Of a stretch of 64,000 bases of DNA, positions 41,794 through 50,350 are shown one piece after another. The notes under the pieces are model-generated. The model saw nothing but the letters and a program-made list of their open reading frames with translations, was not told the origin of the DNA and ran no database searches. Where the stretch lies: the NCBI GenBank assembly GCA_039180525.1, contig JBCDDF010000001.1, positions 113,563 through 177,562 of the forward strand. Reading direction: 5' to 3'. Source of the stretch: Halovulum sp039180525 (lineage in GTDB: Bacteria; Pseudomonadota; Alphaproteobacteria; Rhodobacterales; Rhodobacteraceae). The position numbers and the translations under genes were made by a program. How positions within the stretch are numbered: position 1 is the first letter of the stretch; each line of letters starts with the position of its first letter.

Positions 41794-43338
41794 TCAGAAG
41801 GGCAGGTCCTTGCCCTCGCCGACCCACAGGCCCGGCGCGGCAGCGGCGTAATCGACCGGCGGCGTGCCGCCATAGAAGCCGTTGCGATCCATGATCTGGC
41901 GAACGGCGGCGGCGGCGTTGTCCAGCGCCTCCTTGCCCGAAATCTGGCCGACCCAGGCGCGGTTCAACTCGTTGCCGATGGCCTGCTCCATCTCGAACAT
42001 CCCCGGCAGGCGCGGCGCGCACCAGGCATAATCCAGGCTCTTGCCCCAGACCTCGGCCGGCTGGCTGACCTTTTGCAATTCCGGATTGGTCAGGACCGAG
42101 CGATAGCCCGGCGCCACCCCGTTCGCATTGGCCTCGTTCATCGCCATGATCGAGGCGGTGGTGAGGAAAGCCAGCATCAGGAAGGCGCCTTCGGCATTCT
42201 GGGCCGAGGCGGCGACGCAGGAGGTGGAGCCCGCGATGTTGGGCGGCGCGAACCGCCCACCTGGCATGCGAGGTTCATAGATGGTGACGAAGTCATCCAC
42301 GATCTGGGACTGATCGGGCCGCATCGCCTGGGTGCCGCTGTCCTGCCAGCTGATATTTGTGGCGACCTGACCGCCCAGCCAGGCGGCGCGGTTTTCGGGC
42401 CAGCCGGCGCCGGCGAACCCTTCGATGGCGTTGGGGGTCAGCGCCAGGATCGTGTCGACCCCGGCCATGCCGGCATCGCCGTTGAAGATCGGCTCCCAGT
42501 TTTCGTCGAACAGCATCATGCCGGCCTGGGCCGCGATATGTTCCCAGGTATAGGTCGACCAGAAACCGCGCCCGCCCAACAGGCCGACGCCGGCCACACC
42601 GGGGGCCACGTTGTTCAACTCGCCCGCCAGCCGGACCAGTTCGTCATAGGTCGGCACCGAATTCCATTTGTCGATCGGCCCGCCGAGGACCTGTTCCACG
42701 AACCCCTTGCGCAGATGGACCATCTGGATGTCGCAATCGAACGGAATGCCGTACATCGTGCCGTTGAAGAAGCCGTAGTTCAGCCGGTAGGTGTCGTAGA
42801 AATCATCCAGCGGCAGGCCCCACTTGGCGGCGAAATCGTCCAGCGGTGCCAGGAAACCCGGCGCCGCGAAATCGCCCAGCCAGGGCGAGAAGAACTGCAG
42901 CGCGTCAAAGCTGGCATTGCCAGAGATGAACTCGGCGATGGCTTTGTCGTAAAAGCTGTCATCGGGGATCGGGACCAGTTCCACCGAGATGCCGGACAGT
43001 TGCTCGAACGGCACCAAGCCTTCGGCGGCGGATTCCTGGTCGGCCGCGCCGATGGCGAAGCGGACGTTCGACCCTGCCAATTCGCTGCGCACGGCCTCCC
43101 AATCGACGGTGCGGATCCAGTCCTTGTTCGGATCCCACAGCGGCGCGCCGCTCATATTGTACAGATCGCGATAGTCCTCGCGGACATATTCGTTGACCGA
43201 AATCCGGTCGAGCACGCCGGCCGGATCGGGCAGTTGATCGTCGGCCAGGGCCGGCATCGCGAACCCGCCGGCCGCTGCCCCCACACCGGCCGCGGACGTT
43301 TTCAAAAACCCGCGCCGCGAAAGCTCTATGGAATTCAT
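41794..43338 (-). CDS. ABC transporter substrate-binding protein with Tat signal
   Basis: A 514-residue family-1 type extracellular solute-binding protein, about 90 residues longer than common CUT1 binding proteins. The N-terminus has a twin-arginine signal, SRRGFLKTSAAGVGAAAGGF, then an AxA-like cleavage region (PALAD) near residue 33. It captures the sugar or polyol for the permeases downstream. The upstream region is a divergent intergenic region with possible operators. Confidence 0.9.
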   Translation of the reverse strand: MNSIELSRRGFLKTSAAGVGAAAGGFAMPALADDQLPDPAGVLDRISVNEYVREDYRDLYNMSGAPLWDPNKDWIRTVDWEAVRSELAGSNVRFAIGAADQESAAEGLVPFEQLSGISVELVPIPDDSFYDKAIAEFISGNASFDALQFFSPWLGDFAAPGFLAPLDDFAAKWGLPLDDFYDTYRLNYGFFNGTMYGIPFDCDIQMVHLRKGFVEQVLGGPIDKWNSVPTYDELVRLAGELNNVAPGVAGVGLLGGRGFWSTYTWEHIAAQAGMMLFDENWEPIFNGDAGMAGVDTILALTPNAIEGFAGAGWPENRAAWLGGQVATNISWQDSGTQAMRPDQSQIVDDFVTIYEPRMPGGRFAPPNIAGSTSCVAASAQNAEGAFLMLAFLTTASIMAMNEANANGVAPGYRSVLTNPELQKVSQPAEVWGKSLDYAWCAPRLPGMFEMEQAIGNELNRAWVGQISGKEALDNAAAAVRQIMDRNGFYGGTPPVDYAAAAPGLWVGEGKDLPF

Positions 43339-43397
43339 TGGACCACCCTCCCTAGTGTTTTATGCGCCGAGCTTGGCCCAGACCGGCGCTGCACCAC

Positions 43398-43476
43398 CTT
43401 ATCATCGCAATGGCGGTGCCGCTGCGATAAGTGGCTTGAACATTTGTTATGGTTCTCAGACTAGTGTTCAAACCAT
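43398..43476. promoter_or_regulatory. Candidate operators in the divergent sugar-island intergenic region
   Basis: Three inverted repeats lie between the binding-protein gene and the SAF oxidoreductase gene: CTTATC/GATAAG at 43398-43431 (with inner ATCGCA/TGCGAT), TTGAACA/TGTTCAA at 43436-43471, and ATGGTT/AACCAT at 43449-43476. Such spaced palindromes are typical of SorC- or LacI-type operators. The SorC regulator encoded at 48268 is the obvious candidate. Confidence 0.45.
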
Positions 43477-43606
43477 ACAGCCTGTCAACCCGTTTGTGAT
43501 CATTACTTTAACCGCGCGCATTGCGATCGGTCCCGCTGGAACATCGTCATTGACCGCTGCACAAAAGTTCATGATAGTCACGGCGTCTTTCCAAACCGGC
43601 CGAACC

Positions 43607-44941
43607 ATGAGCACGAACATCGCCCCAATTGGACTTGCCAAGGACCTGCGGGCGCGGGCTGATGCCGGTCGCCCGGTTCGGATCGGGCTGATCGGCGCGG
43701 GGGAGATGGGCACAGACATCGTGTCCCGCACCGCGCATATGACGGGGGTCGAGGTGGCCGCCATCGCCGATCTGCGCCCCGCCGCCGGGCACGAGGCGGT
43801 GGAGATCGCGCATCAGGCGCCGGGGCGGTCGGCGGATGCGGCAAGCGCCGCGGCGGTGACCGCCGCCATAGAGGCTGGCCATACCGCCATTGCCGATGAC
43901 CCCGCGCATATTCTGGACAGCGGGCTGATCGATGTGGTCGTAGACGCGACCGGCGTGCCGGCCGTGGGGGCCGAACTGGGACTGACCGCGATGGAGCGCG
44001 GCAAGCACCTGGTGATGATGAATGTCGAGGCCGACGTGACCATCGGCGCCTATCTGAGGGCCGAGGCCGATCGCCTGGGCGTGGTCTATACGCTGGGCGC
44101 GGGCGACGAGCCGTCGTCCTGCATGGAGTTGATCGAGTTCGTTGCCGCGATGGGCCATGACGTGGTCTGCGCGGGCAAGGGCAAGAACAACCCGTTGAAC
44201 ATCGATGCCACGCCGGATGCCTATGCCGACGAGGCTGCGCGGCGCAACATGAATGCGCGGATGCTGGTGGAGTTCGTGGATGGCTCCAAGACCATGGTGG
44301 AGATGGCCGCGATCGCCAACGCCACCGGGCTGGTACCCGACACGCCAGGTATGCATGGGCCGGCCGCAGGGCCGGACGATCTGGCGACGACGCTGATCCC
44401 GGCGGCCGATGGCGGGGTGCTGTCCGCACCCGGCCGGGTGGACTTCTCCGTTGGTCAGGGCCTGGCACCGGGCGTGTTCGTGGTGGCGGAGATGCGGCAC
44501 CCCCGCATTCGCGAACGGATGACGGACCTGAAGATGGGGCAGGGGCCGTATTACACGTTCATCCGCCCCTATCATCTGACCTCCCTGGAAGTCCCGCTGA
44601 CCTGCGCGCGGGCGGTTCTTTACGGCAAGGCCGACATGGTGCCGCTCGACCGGCCGGTGGCGGAGGTCTGCGCGGTCGCCAAACGCGATCTCGGCCCCGG
44701 AGAGACGCTCGATCAGATCGGCGAGTATACCTATCGCGCCTGGATCATGACGGCAGAGGATGCGCGGGCGGCGGGGGCGCATCCCTGCGGGCTCTTGACC
44801 GGTGCCCGGGTCACGGCCCCCGTGGCCAAGGGCGCGCTGATCACCGCCGCGAACACCGCGCTTCCCGACAGCGGCATCGTCGGGCTGCGCGCCCGCCAGG
44901 ACGCGATGCTGGGTCTGACCCGTGAGCGCGCCGATGCCTGA
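43607..44941 (+). CDS. SAF-domain NAD(P)-binding oxidoreductase
   Basis: A 444-residue protein with an N-terminal Rossmann fold (IGLIGAGEMGTDIVSRTA), a dehydrogenase-like middle with VYTLGAGDEPSSCMELIEF and CAGKGKNNPLNI, and a C-terminal SAF domain at about residues 340-440 (LGPGETLDQIGEYTYRAW). Proteins of this architecture resemble homoserine dehydrogenase or Gfo/Idh enzymes fused to a SAF domain and are found in sugar or polyol clusters; the reaction is not established. I chose ATG 43607 because the frame upstream lies in the operator region. Confidence 0.75.
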   Translation: MSTNIAPIGLAKDLRARADAGRPVRIGLIGAGEMGTDIVSRTAHMTGVEVAAIADLRPAAGHEAVEIAHQAPGRSADAASAAAVTAAIEAGHTAIADDPAHILDSGLIDVVVDATGVPAVGAELGLTAMERGKHLVMMNVEADVTIGAYLRAEADRLGVVYTLGAGDEPSSCMELIEFVAAMGHDVVCAGKGKNNPLNIDATPDAYADEAARRNMNARMLVEFVDGSKTMVEMAAIANATGLVPDTPGMHGPAAGPDDLATTLIPAADGGVLSAPGRVDFSVGQGLAPGVFVVAEMRHPRIRERMTDLKMGQGPYYTFIRPYHLTSLEVPLTCARAVLYGKADMVPLDRPVAEVCAVAKRDLGPGETLDQIGEYTYRAWIMTAEDARAAGAHPCGLLTGARVTAPVAKGALITAANTALPDSGIVGLRARQDAMLGLTRERADA

Positions 44942-45938
44942 CACGCCGCCCGAACAGGTGCCCTTCGCGATCCGTCATTACGACGCGCAAACCCTGACCC
45001 GCGCGCTGCGCCAGATGTTTCTGATCCGCAAGTTCGAGGAGGGCGCAGAGGCCGCCTATATGCGGGGGCTGATCCACGGCACCATGCATCTGTCGATCGG
45101 GCAGGAAGCCAGCGCGGTGGGCGCCTGTATCGGGCTGAGTGCCGCGGACAAGATCACATCGACCCATCGCGGCCACGGACATTGCATCGCCAAGGGCGCC
45201 GATGTGGCGCGCATGTTCGCGGAGTTCTTCGGTAAAGAGACGGGCTATTGCCGCGGCCGCGGCGGGTCGATGCATATCGCCGATGTGGATGCGGGCAACC
45301 TCGGCGCCAACGGCATCGTCGGCGGCGGCATTCCCATCGCCGTTGGCGCGGGGCTGAGCGCCAAACGGCTGGGCACGGGCGCTGTCACGGTCTGTTTCTT
45401 CGGCGATGGCGCAAATAACGAGGGCGCGTTTCACGAGGGGCTGAACATCGCTTCGGTCTGGAAACTGCCGGTCGTGTTCGTCTGCGAGAACAACAAATAC
45501 GGCATGTCGACCTCGACCGAGAAATCGACTGCGGTGGCCTCTATCGCCGACCGCGCGGCCGCCTATGGCATGCCGGGTCTCAGCGTCGACGGCAATGATT
45601 TCTCTGCCGTGGCAGAGGCGGTGGAGGACGCCGCCGCGCGCGGCCGCACCGGCGAGGGCCCCAGCCTGATCGAGGCGATGACCTATCGGCAGCGCGGGCA
45701 TTCGCGGTCCGACCGCAACCGCTATCGCACCAAGGAGGAAATCGAGGCCTGGACCGCCCGCGACCCGCTGCCGCGCATGGCCGGGATGCTGATCGACCAT
45801 GGCGTGCTGACCGAGGCACAAGTGGCCGAGATCGAGGCGGAGGTCGATGCCGAGATCGCCGCAGCGCTGGATTTCGCGCAAACAAGCCCCGATCCCGACC
45901 CCGCAGCGGTCACACGCGACGTCTATACGGTGGTCTAA
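44922..45938 (+). CDS. TPP-dependent dehydrogenase E1 component, alpha subunit
   Basis: A 338-residue protein of the pyruvate/acetoin dehydrogenase E1-alpha family. The thiamine diphosphate motif is GDGANNEG with NNKYG about 28 residues on; RGHGHCIAKGAD and GRGGSMHIAD are typical of this group. It would decarboxylate or cleave a 2-oxo acid or acyloin with the beta subunit. A GTG at 44922, inside the preceding gene, or an ATG at 44934 may be the start. Confidence 0.9.
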   Translation: MSAPMPDTPPEQVPFAIRHYDAQTLTRALRQMFLIRKFEEGAEAAYMRGLIHGTMHLSIGQEASAVGACIGLSAADKITSTHRGHGHCIAKGADVARMFAEFFGKETGYCRGRGGSMHIADVDAGNLGANGIVGGGIPIAVGAGLSAKRLGTGAVTVCFFGDGANNEGAFHEGLNIASVWKLPVVFVCENNKYGMSTSTEKSTAVASIADRAAAYGMPGLSVDGNDFSAVAEAVEDAAARGRTGEGPSLIEAMTYRQRGHSRSDRNRYRTKEEIEAWTARDPLPRMAGMLIDHGVLTEAQVAEIEAEVDAEIAAALDFAQTSPDPDPAAVTRDVYTVV

Positions 45939-45941
45939 GCA

Positions 45942-46946
45942 ATGGACGGCGCGCCCCCGACCCGCGACTTGTCCTTCGCCGAGGCGTTGCGCGAGGCGAT
46001 GGACATCGCCCTGGCCGAGGATGACCGCGTCGTGCTGATGGGCGAGGATATCGGCGTCTATGGCGGCGCGTTCCAAGTGACGCTGGATCTGGTGCACAAA
46101 TACGGTGCCGAACGGGTGATCGACACGCCGATCTCCGAGCTTGGCGGCGCCGGTGTGGCGGTCGGCGCGGCCCTCACCGGGCTGTGGCCGATTTATGAGT
46201 TTCAGTTCTCCGATTTCTCCACGCTGGCGATGGAACAGATCGTAAACCAGGCGGCCAAGCTGCGCTATATGCTGGGCGGCGCGGTATCCGTGCCGCTGGT
46301 GTACCGTATGCCCACCGGGTCCGGCACCGGTGCCGCGGCGCAGCACAGCCAAAGCCTGGAGGCCTGGTTCGGCCATGTGCCGGGGCTGAAGGTGGTTCAG
46401 CCCAGCACCCCGGCCGATGCCAAGGGGCTGCTTCTGGCCGCGCTGGACGACCCCGACCCGGTGCTGATCTTCGAACACAAGCTGCTTTACAAGACCAAGG
46501 GCGCGGTGCCGGAGGGGCGCCACACGGTGGCGCTGGGAACGGCCGAGACGCGGCGCGAGGGGCGCGATCTGACGCTCGTCGCCTCTGGCGTGATGGTCGA
46601 CCGCGCGCTTGAGGCGGCCGAGGCACTGGCGGGCGAGGGCGTGTCGGCGGAGGTGATCGATCTGCGCTCGATCCGCCCGATCGACCGCGACACCGTGCTG
46701 GCAAGCGTGCGCAAGACCGGGCGGCTGATGGTGATCTATGAGGCCGTCAAGACGCTGGGCATCGGCGCAGAGATCAGCGCCATGGTGGCCGAGAGCGACG
46801 CGTTTGATTTCCTGGATGCGCCGATCGTGCGGCTGGGCGGGGCGGAAAGCCCGATCCCCTACAACCCAACGCTGGAGGCGGCGGCGGTGCCGCAGATCGC
46901 CGATATCGTGCGGGCCGCGCGCGACCTGGCCGGCGGGGTGGTGTGA
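45942..46946 (+). CDS. TPP-dependent dehydrogenase E1 component, beta subunit
   Basis: A 334-residue E1-beta with the GEDIGVYGGAFQVT segment, RVIDTPISELGGAGVAVGAA and RMPTGSGTGAAAQHSQSLEA as in acetoin and pyruvate dehydrogenases. It starts three bases after the alpha subunit stop and abuts the E2 gene, so the three are one operon. Together with the alpha subunit it forms the thiamine-dependent active site. Confidence 0.93.
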   Translation: MDGAPPTRDLSFAEALREAMDIALAEDDRVVLMGEDIGVYGGAFQVTLDLVHKYGAERVIDTPISELGGAGVAVGAALTGLWPIYEFQFSDFSTLAMEQIVNQAAKLRYMLGGAVSVPLVYRMPTGSGTGAAAQHSQSLEAWFGHVPGLKVVQPSTPADAKGLLLAALDDPDPVLIFEHKLLYKTKGAVPEGRHTVALGTAETRREGRDLTLVASGVMVDRALEAAEALAGEGVSAEVIDLRSIRPIDRDTVLASVRKTGRLMVIYEAVKTLGIGAEISAMVAESDAFDFLDAPIVRLGGAESPIPYNPTLEAAAVPQIADIVRAARDLAGGVV

Positions 46947-48275
46947 ATGCCGACCGAGGTCATTCTGCCCAAGGTCGATATGGACATGAGCCACGGCACC
47001 ATCGCCGCCTGGCACGTGGCAGAAGGCGCGGCAGTCACGCAAGGGCAGCCGCTGTTCGATATCGAAACCGACAAGGCGGCGATGGAGGTCGAAAGTCCCG
47101 CCGACGGCATGGTGCATCACCAGACGCCGGCAGGCACGGAAGTGGCGATCGGGACGCCGGTCGCCTGGCTTTACGCCGAGGGTGAGGAGGTCGGGCCGCG
47201 GCCCGACGGCGCGGCGCCGGCTGCGCCGGACGCGCGGGCCGCAGCGCAACCGCTGCCGCAGGATCCCGGGGTGCCGGCGGCGGATCATCGCGCGCAGCCT
47301 GCCCCGGATCAGACCCCATCCGCCCCTGCGCCAAAGACCGCGCCCGATCCACCTTCCGATCTGCGGCCCGATCCAACGACTGGCGGCCTGCGCGCCACGC
47401 CCGCCGCCCGCGCAGCCGCGCGCGATGCGGGCGTTGATCTGGCCGCGGTGTCGGGCTCGGGACCGCGCGGCCGGGTGCAAAGGGGCGATGTGCTGGCCTT
47501 TGCGCCACGCCGCCGCGCGCCGTCCGGCCCGGCGGTGCCCTTGGTGCTGATACATGGATTCGGCGCCGATGCCGGGGTGTGGCGGGCGCTGGAGGCGGCG
47601 GTCGATCCGTCGCGGCCCGTGATCCAGCTGGAACTGCCCGGGCATGGGCGGGTGCCTGCGGCCAAGATCCGTGATTTCAAGGATCTGGTGTCGCGGATCC
47701 GCACCGAATTCGACGCGCTCGACCTGCCACTGGCCGAGCTCGTCGGGCATTCGCTGGGCGGGGCCTGTGCCCTGGCGCTGGCCGACACCCGCGCGCCGCG
47801 TGTCGCCGGGTTGACCCTGATCGCCCCGGCGGGGCTGGGACCGCAGATCGACGGCGCCGCAATCGCCGGCGTGGCGCGGGCCAGCAAAGCGGAAAGCCTG
47901 GGTCCTTGGCTGCGTGGCATGGTGGGCGCGCCGGCCGCGCTGTCCGACCGATACATCGCCGCCGCCGCCCGGGCACGCGCCGATGCGGGCCTGCACGCGG
48001 CGCAGTCCCAGATGGCGGAGGTGCTGTTTGCCGATGGCGTGCAGACCTTCGACCTGACGCCGGCGCTGGCGCGGGTGGGCTGCCCCCTGCGGCTGATCTG
48101 GGGCAAGCGCGACAGCGTGATCCCCTGGCGCCACGCGCTGCGCGCGCCGGGTCGCGCCGCGCTGCATCTGTTCGACGATCTGGGCCATCTGCCGCAAATC
48201 GAAGACCCCGCCGCCATCGCTGCGCTGATCGCGCCCGTTACCACCACCACCGTCGGCCGGGCCGTGCATGCTTGA
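46947..48275 (+). CDS. acoC: Acetoin-dehydrogenase-like E2: lipoyl domain fused to alpha/beta hydrolase
   Basis: A 442-residue protein with three parts: a lipoyl domain (about residues 1-78) with the lipoylated Lys in DIETDKAAMEVESP, a peripheral subunit-binding domain (about 150-185, RATPAARAAARDAGVDL), and a C-terminal alpha/beta hydrolase with LIHGFGADAGVW, the nucleophile elbow GHSLGGACAL and DLGHLPQIEDP His. This layout is that of AcoC of acetoin dehydrogenase rather than a 2-oxo acid dehydrogenase E2. No E3 gene is in the window. Confidence 0.85.
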   Translation: MPTEVILPKVDMDMSHGTIAAWHVAEGAAVTQGQPLFDIETDKAAMEVESPADGMVHHQTPAGTEVAIGTPVAWLYAEGEEVGPRPDGAAPAAPDARAAAQPLPQDPGVPAADHRAQPAPDQTPSAPAPKTAPDPPSDLRPDPTTGGLRATPAARAAARDAGVDLAAVSGSGPRGRVQRGDVLAFAPRRRAPSGPAVPLVLIHGFGADAGVWRALEAAVDPSRPVIQLELPGHGRVPAAKIRDFKDLVSRIRTEFDALDLPLAELVGHSLGGACALALADTRAPRVAGLTLIAPAGLGPQIDGAAIAGVARASKAESLGPWLRGMVGAPAALSDRYIAAAARARADAGLHAAQSQMAEVLFADGVQTFDLTPALARVGCPLRLIWGKRDSVIPWRHALRAPGRAALHLFDDLGHLPQIEDPAAIAALIAPVTTTTVGRAVHA

Positions 48276-49233
48276 GACCCGCCCCGATACCGATACCGAT
48301 ACCGATCCGCAGCGCGCGCTGCGCATCCGCGCCGCCTGGATCTATTACGTCGAGGGTCGCACCCAAAACGAGGTCGCGCAGGCGCTGGATCTCAACCGCG
48401 TCGCCGTCACCCGGCTGTTGTCGGAGGCCCGCGCGCGCGGCGAGGTGTCGATCGCGGTGCAGTCCGACCTTGCCCCGGTCATAGACCTGGCGCGGCGGCT
48501 GGAGTCGCGCTTCGGCTTCGAGCGTGCGGTGATCGCCCCCTGGACGGATGGCGACGCCGACCCGATGAAGGTGATCGCCGCCGCGGCGGGGCAGTACATC
48601 TCGGACACGTTGACGCCGGGTATCACCGTAGGCGTCGGATGGGGCCGGACTTTGCAGGCCAGCCTGGCGCATCTGCGTGGGCGCCCGCTGCCGGGGATGC
48701 GCGTGGTCTCGCTTCTGGGCGGTATCGTGGAGGCGAAACGTTTCAACCCCGCCGAATTCGCCTGGCAGTTCGCCGAACGGTTCGAGGCCGAGGGGTTTCT
48801 GGTGCCGGCGCCGGCGCTGGTCGACAGCCCCCGCACGAAACACGCGCTGCTGGAACATTGCGGGCTGGACCAGGTGTTCCAGATGGCAGAGGCGAGCGAT
48901 CTGGCGCTGCTCAGTTGCGGCGGGATCTCGTCGATGACGACATCCTACCGCGTCGGACATCTGGCCGAGGCCGATCGGCAATCCTTGATCGCGGCGGGAG
49001 CGGTCGGCGATGTGCTCTACAACTTCCTCGATGCCGAGGGGCGCCCGATCGATCACCCGGTCAATGGGCGGGCGATGGCTGTCGGTCTGGCGCGGCTGCG
49101 GCGGATCCGGTCGCGGGTGCTGATTTCGGGCGGGGCGGACAAGACCGCGATCCTGCGCGCCGCGATCCGCGCGTTGGAGCCGTCCGCGCTGGTCACCGAC
49201 GAACAGACCGCGCGGCGCCTGCTGGAGCTTTAG
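48268..49233 (+). CDS. SorC-family transcriptional regulator
   Basis: A 321-residue regulator: an N-terminal helix-turn-helix (AWIYYVEGRTQNEVAQALDL, then RVAVTRLLSEARARGEV) and a C-terminal sugar-binding domain with VGVGWGRTLQASLAHL and LGGIVEAKRFN. It overlaps the E2 gene by eight bases, so it probably regulates this island, with the operators at 43398-43476 as candidate targets. The first residues contain a DTDTDTD repeat from tandem ACCGAT units. Confidence 0.9.
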   Translation: MLETRPDTDTDTDPQRALRIRAAWIYYVEGRTQNEVAQALDLNRVAVTRLLSEARARGEVSIAVQSDLAPVIDLARRLESRFGFERAVIAPWTDGDADPMKVIAAAAGQYISDTLTPGITVGVGWGRTLQASLAHLRGRPLPGMRVVSLLGGIVEAKRFNPAEFAWQFAERFEAEGFLVPAPALVDSPRTKHALLEHCGLDQVFQMAEASDLALLSCGGISSMTTSYRVGHLAEADRQSLIAAGAVGDVLYNFLDAEGRPIDHPVNGRAMAVGLARLRRIRSRVLISGGADKTAILRAAIRALEPSALVTDEQTARRLLEL

Positions 49234-49338
49234 CCGCCGCCCGCCGCCCGGCGCCCGCCCTGGGACGACCGGTGCCATGCCATCTTGCCGCGCCGCCGCG
49301 AATTTGTTCATTGGGGCGAAAGGCGGGGGGAGAAACGC

Positions 49339-50328
49339 ATGTCACTTGCCATCGGTTTGATCGGTGCGGGCCGGATCGGTGCGGTGCATGCGGCGGCCAT
49401 CGCCGAGACGCCCGGCTGCCATCTGGCCGCGGTGGCCGATGCGCGGGAAGAGGCGGCCACCCGGCTGGGCGACGCCCACGCCGTGCCGGTGCACGAAGGC
49501 GCCGACATCCTGGAAGACGCGGCGATCGACGCGATCCTGATCGCTTCGTCCACCGACACCCATGCCGATCTGATCGAGGCCGGCGCCGCGGCGGGCAAGG
49601 CGATCCTATGCGAAAAGCCGGTCGATCTGGACCTGGCCCGCGCCCGCGCTTGCCAACAGGCGGTCGCGGGGGCGACGCAGCCGATCATGGTCGGCTTCAA
49701 CCGCCGGTTCGACCCGCATTTCGGCGCGCTGAAAGCCGCGCTCGACGCCGGCCGGATCGGCGCGCCCGAGCTTTTGACGATCACGTCCTACGATCCGGCG
49801 CCGCCGCCGCCGGACTACGTGGCCGTCAGTGGCGGCTTGTTTCGCGACATGGCGATCCACGACTTCGACATCGCCGCCTGGATCTTCGGCGCCGCGCCGC
49901 GCCGGGTCGGCGCGATGGGGTCGGTGCTGGTCGATCCCGCCATCGGCGCGGCCGGCGATATCGACACCGCGGTGACCACGCTGGAATTCGAAGACGGCCG
50001 GCTGGCGGTGATCAAGAACAGCCGCCGTGCCGCCTATGGCTATGATCAGCGGCTGGAGCTGCTGGGCGAGAAGGGGCTGTTGCGCGCCGAGAACGTGATC
50101 GAAAATCAGATCATCCTGGCCACCGCGGATGGCGTCACCGGCGCAAAGCCCGAGCATTTCTTTTTGGAACGCTATGCCGCCGCCTATCGGGCGGAGCTTC
50201 GCGCCTTTGTTGCCGCTGTGGCGGGTGAGATCCCGGTGCCGGCAACGCTGTCCGACGGTGTGGCGGCGCTTGCCGTAGCCGAGGCTGCGGGCCAGGCGCT
50301 GCGCTCCGGCCAGGCGGTGGACTTGTGA
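49339..50328 (+). CDS. iolG: Inositol 2-dehydrogenase-like oxidoreductase (IolG family)
   Basis: A 329-residue Gfo/Idh/MocA oxidoreductase with GLIGAGRIGAVHAAAI for NAD binding, the active-site Lys in CEKPVDLDL and the family's GGLFRDMAIHDFDIAAW segment. IolG oxidises myo-inositol to 2-keto-inosose; substrate specificity cannot be read with certainty. I use ATG 49339, with GGGGGGAG upstream, rather than an earlier frame start. IolB follows seven to twenty bases downstream. Confidence 0.85.
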   Translation: MSLAIGLIGAGRIGAVHAAAIAETPGCHLAAVADAREEAATRLGDAHAVPVHEGADILEDAAIDAILIASSTDTHADLIEAGAAAGKAILCEKPVDLDLARARACQQAVAGATQPIMVGFNRRFDPHFGALKAALDAGRIGAPELLTITSYDPAPPPPDYVAVSGGLFRDMAIHDFDIAAWIFGAAPRRVGAMGSVLVDPAIGAAGDIDTAVTTLEFEDGRLAVIKNSRRAAYGYDQRLELLGEKGLLRAENVIENQIILATADGVTGAKPEHFFLERYAAAYRAELRAFVAAVAGEIPVPATLSDGVAALAVAEAAGQALRSGQAVDL

Positions 50329-50350
50329 ACAAAGCATGGAGACAGGCGCG

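Noticed and set aside
44841..48326. A 1161-residue open frame on the minus strand opposite the SAF oxidoreductase and E1/E2 genes
   Set aside because: Same Arg/His/Gly-rich shadow character; the plus-strand genes have clear motifs and overlaps.
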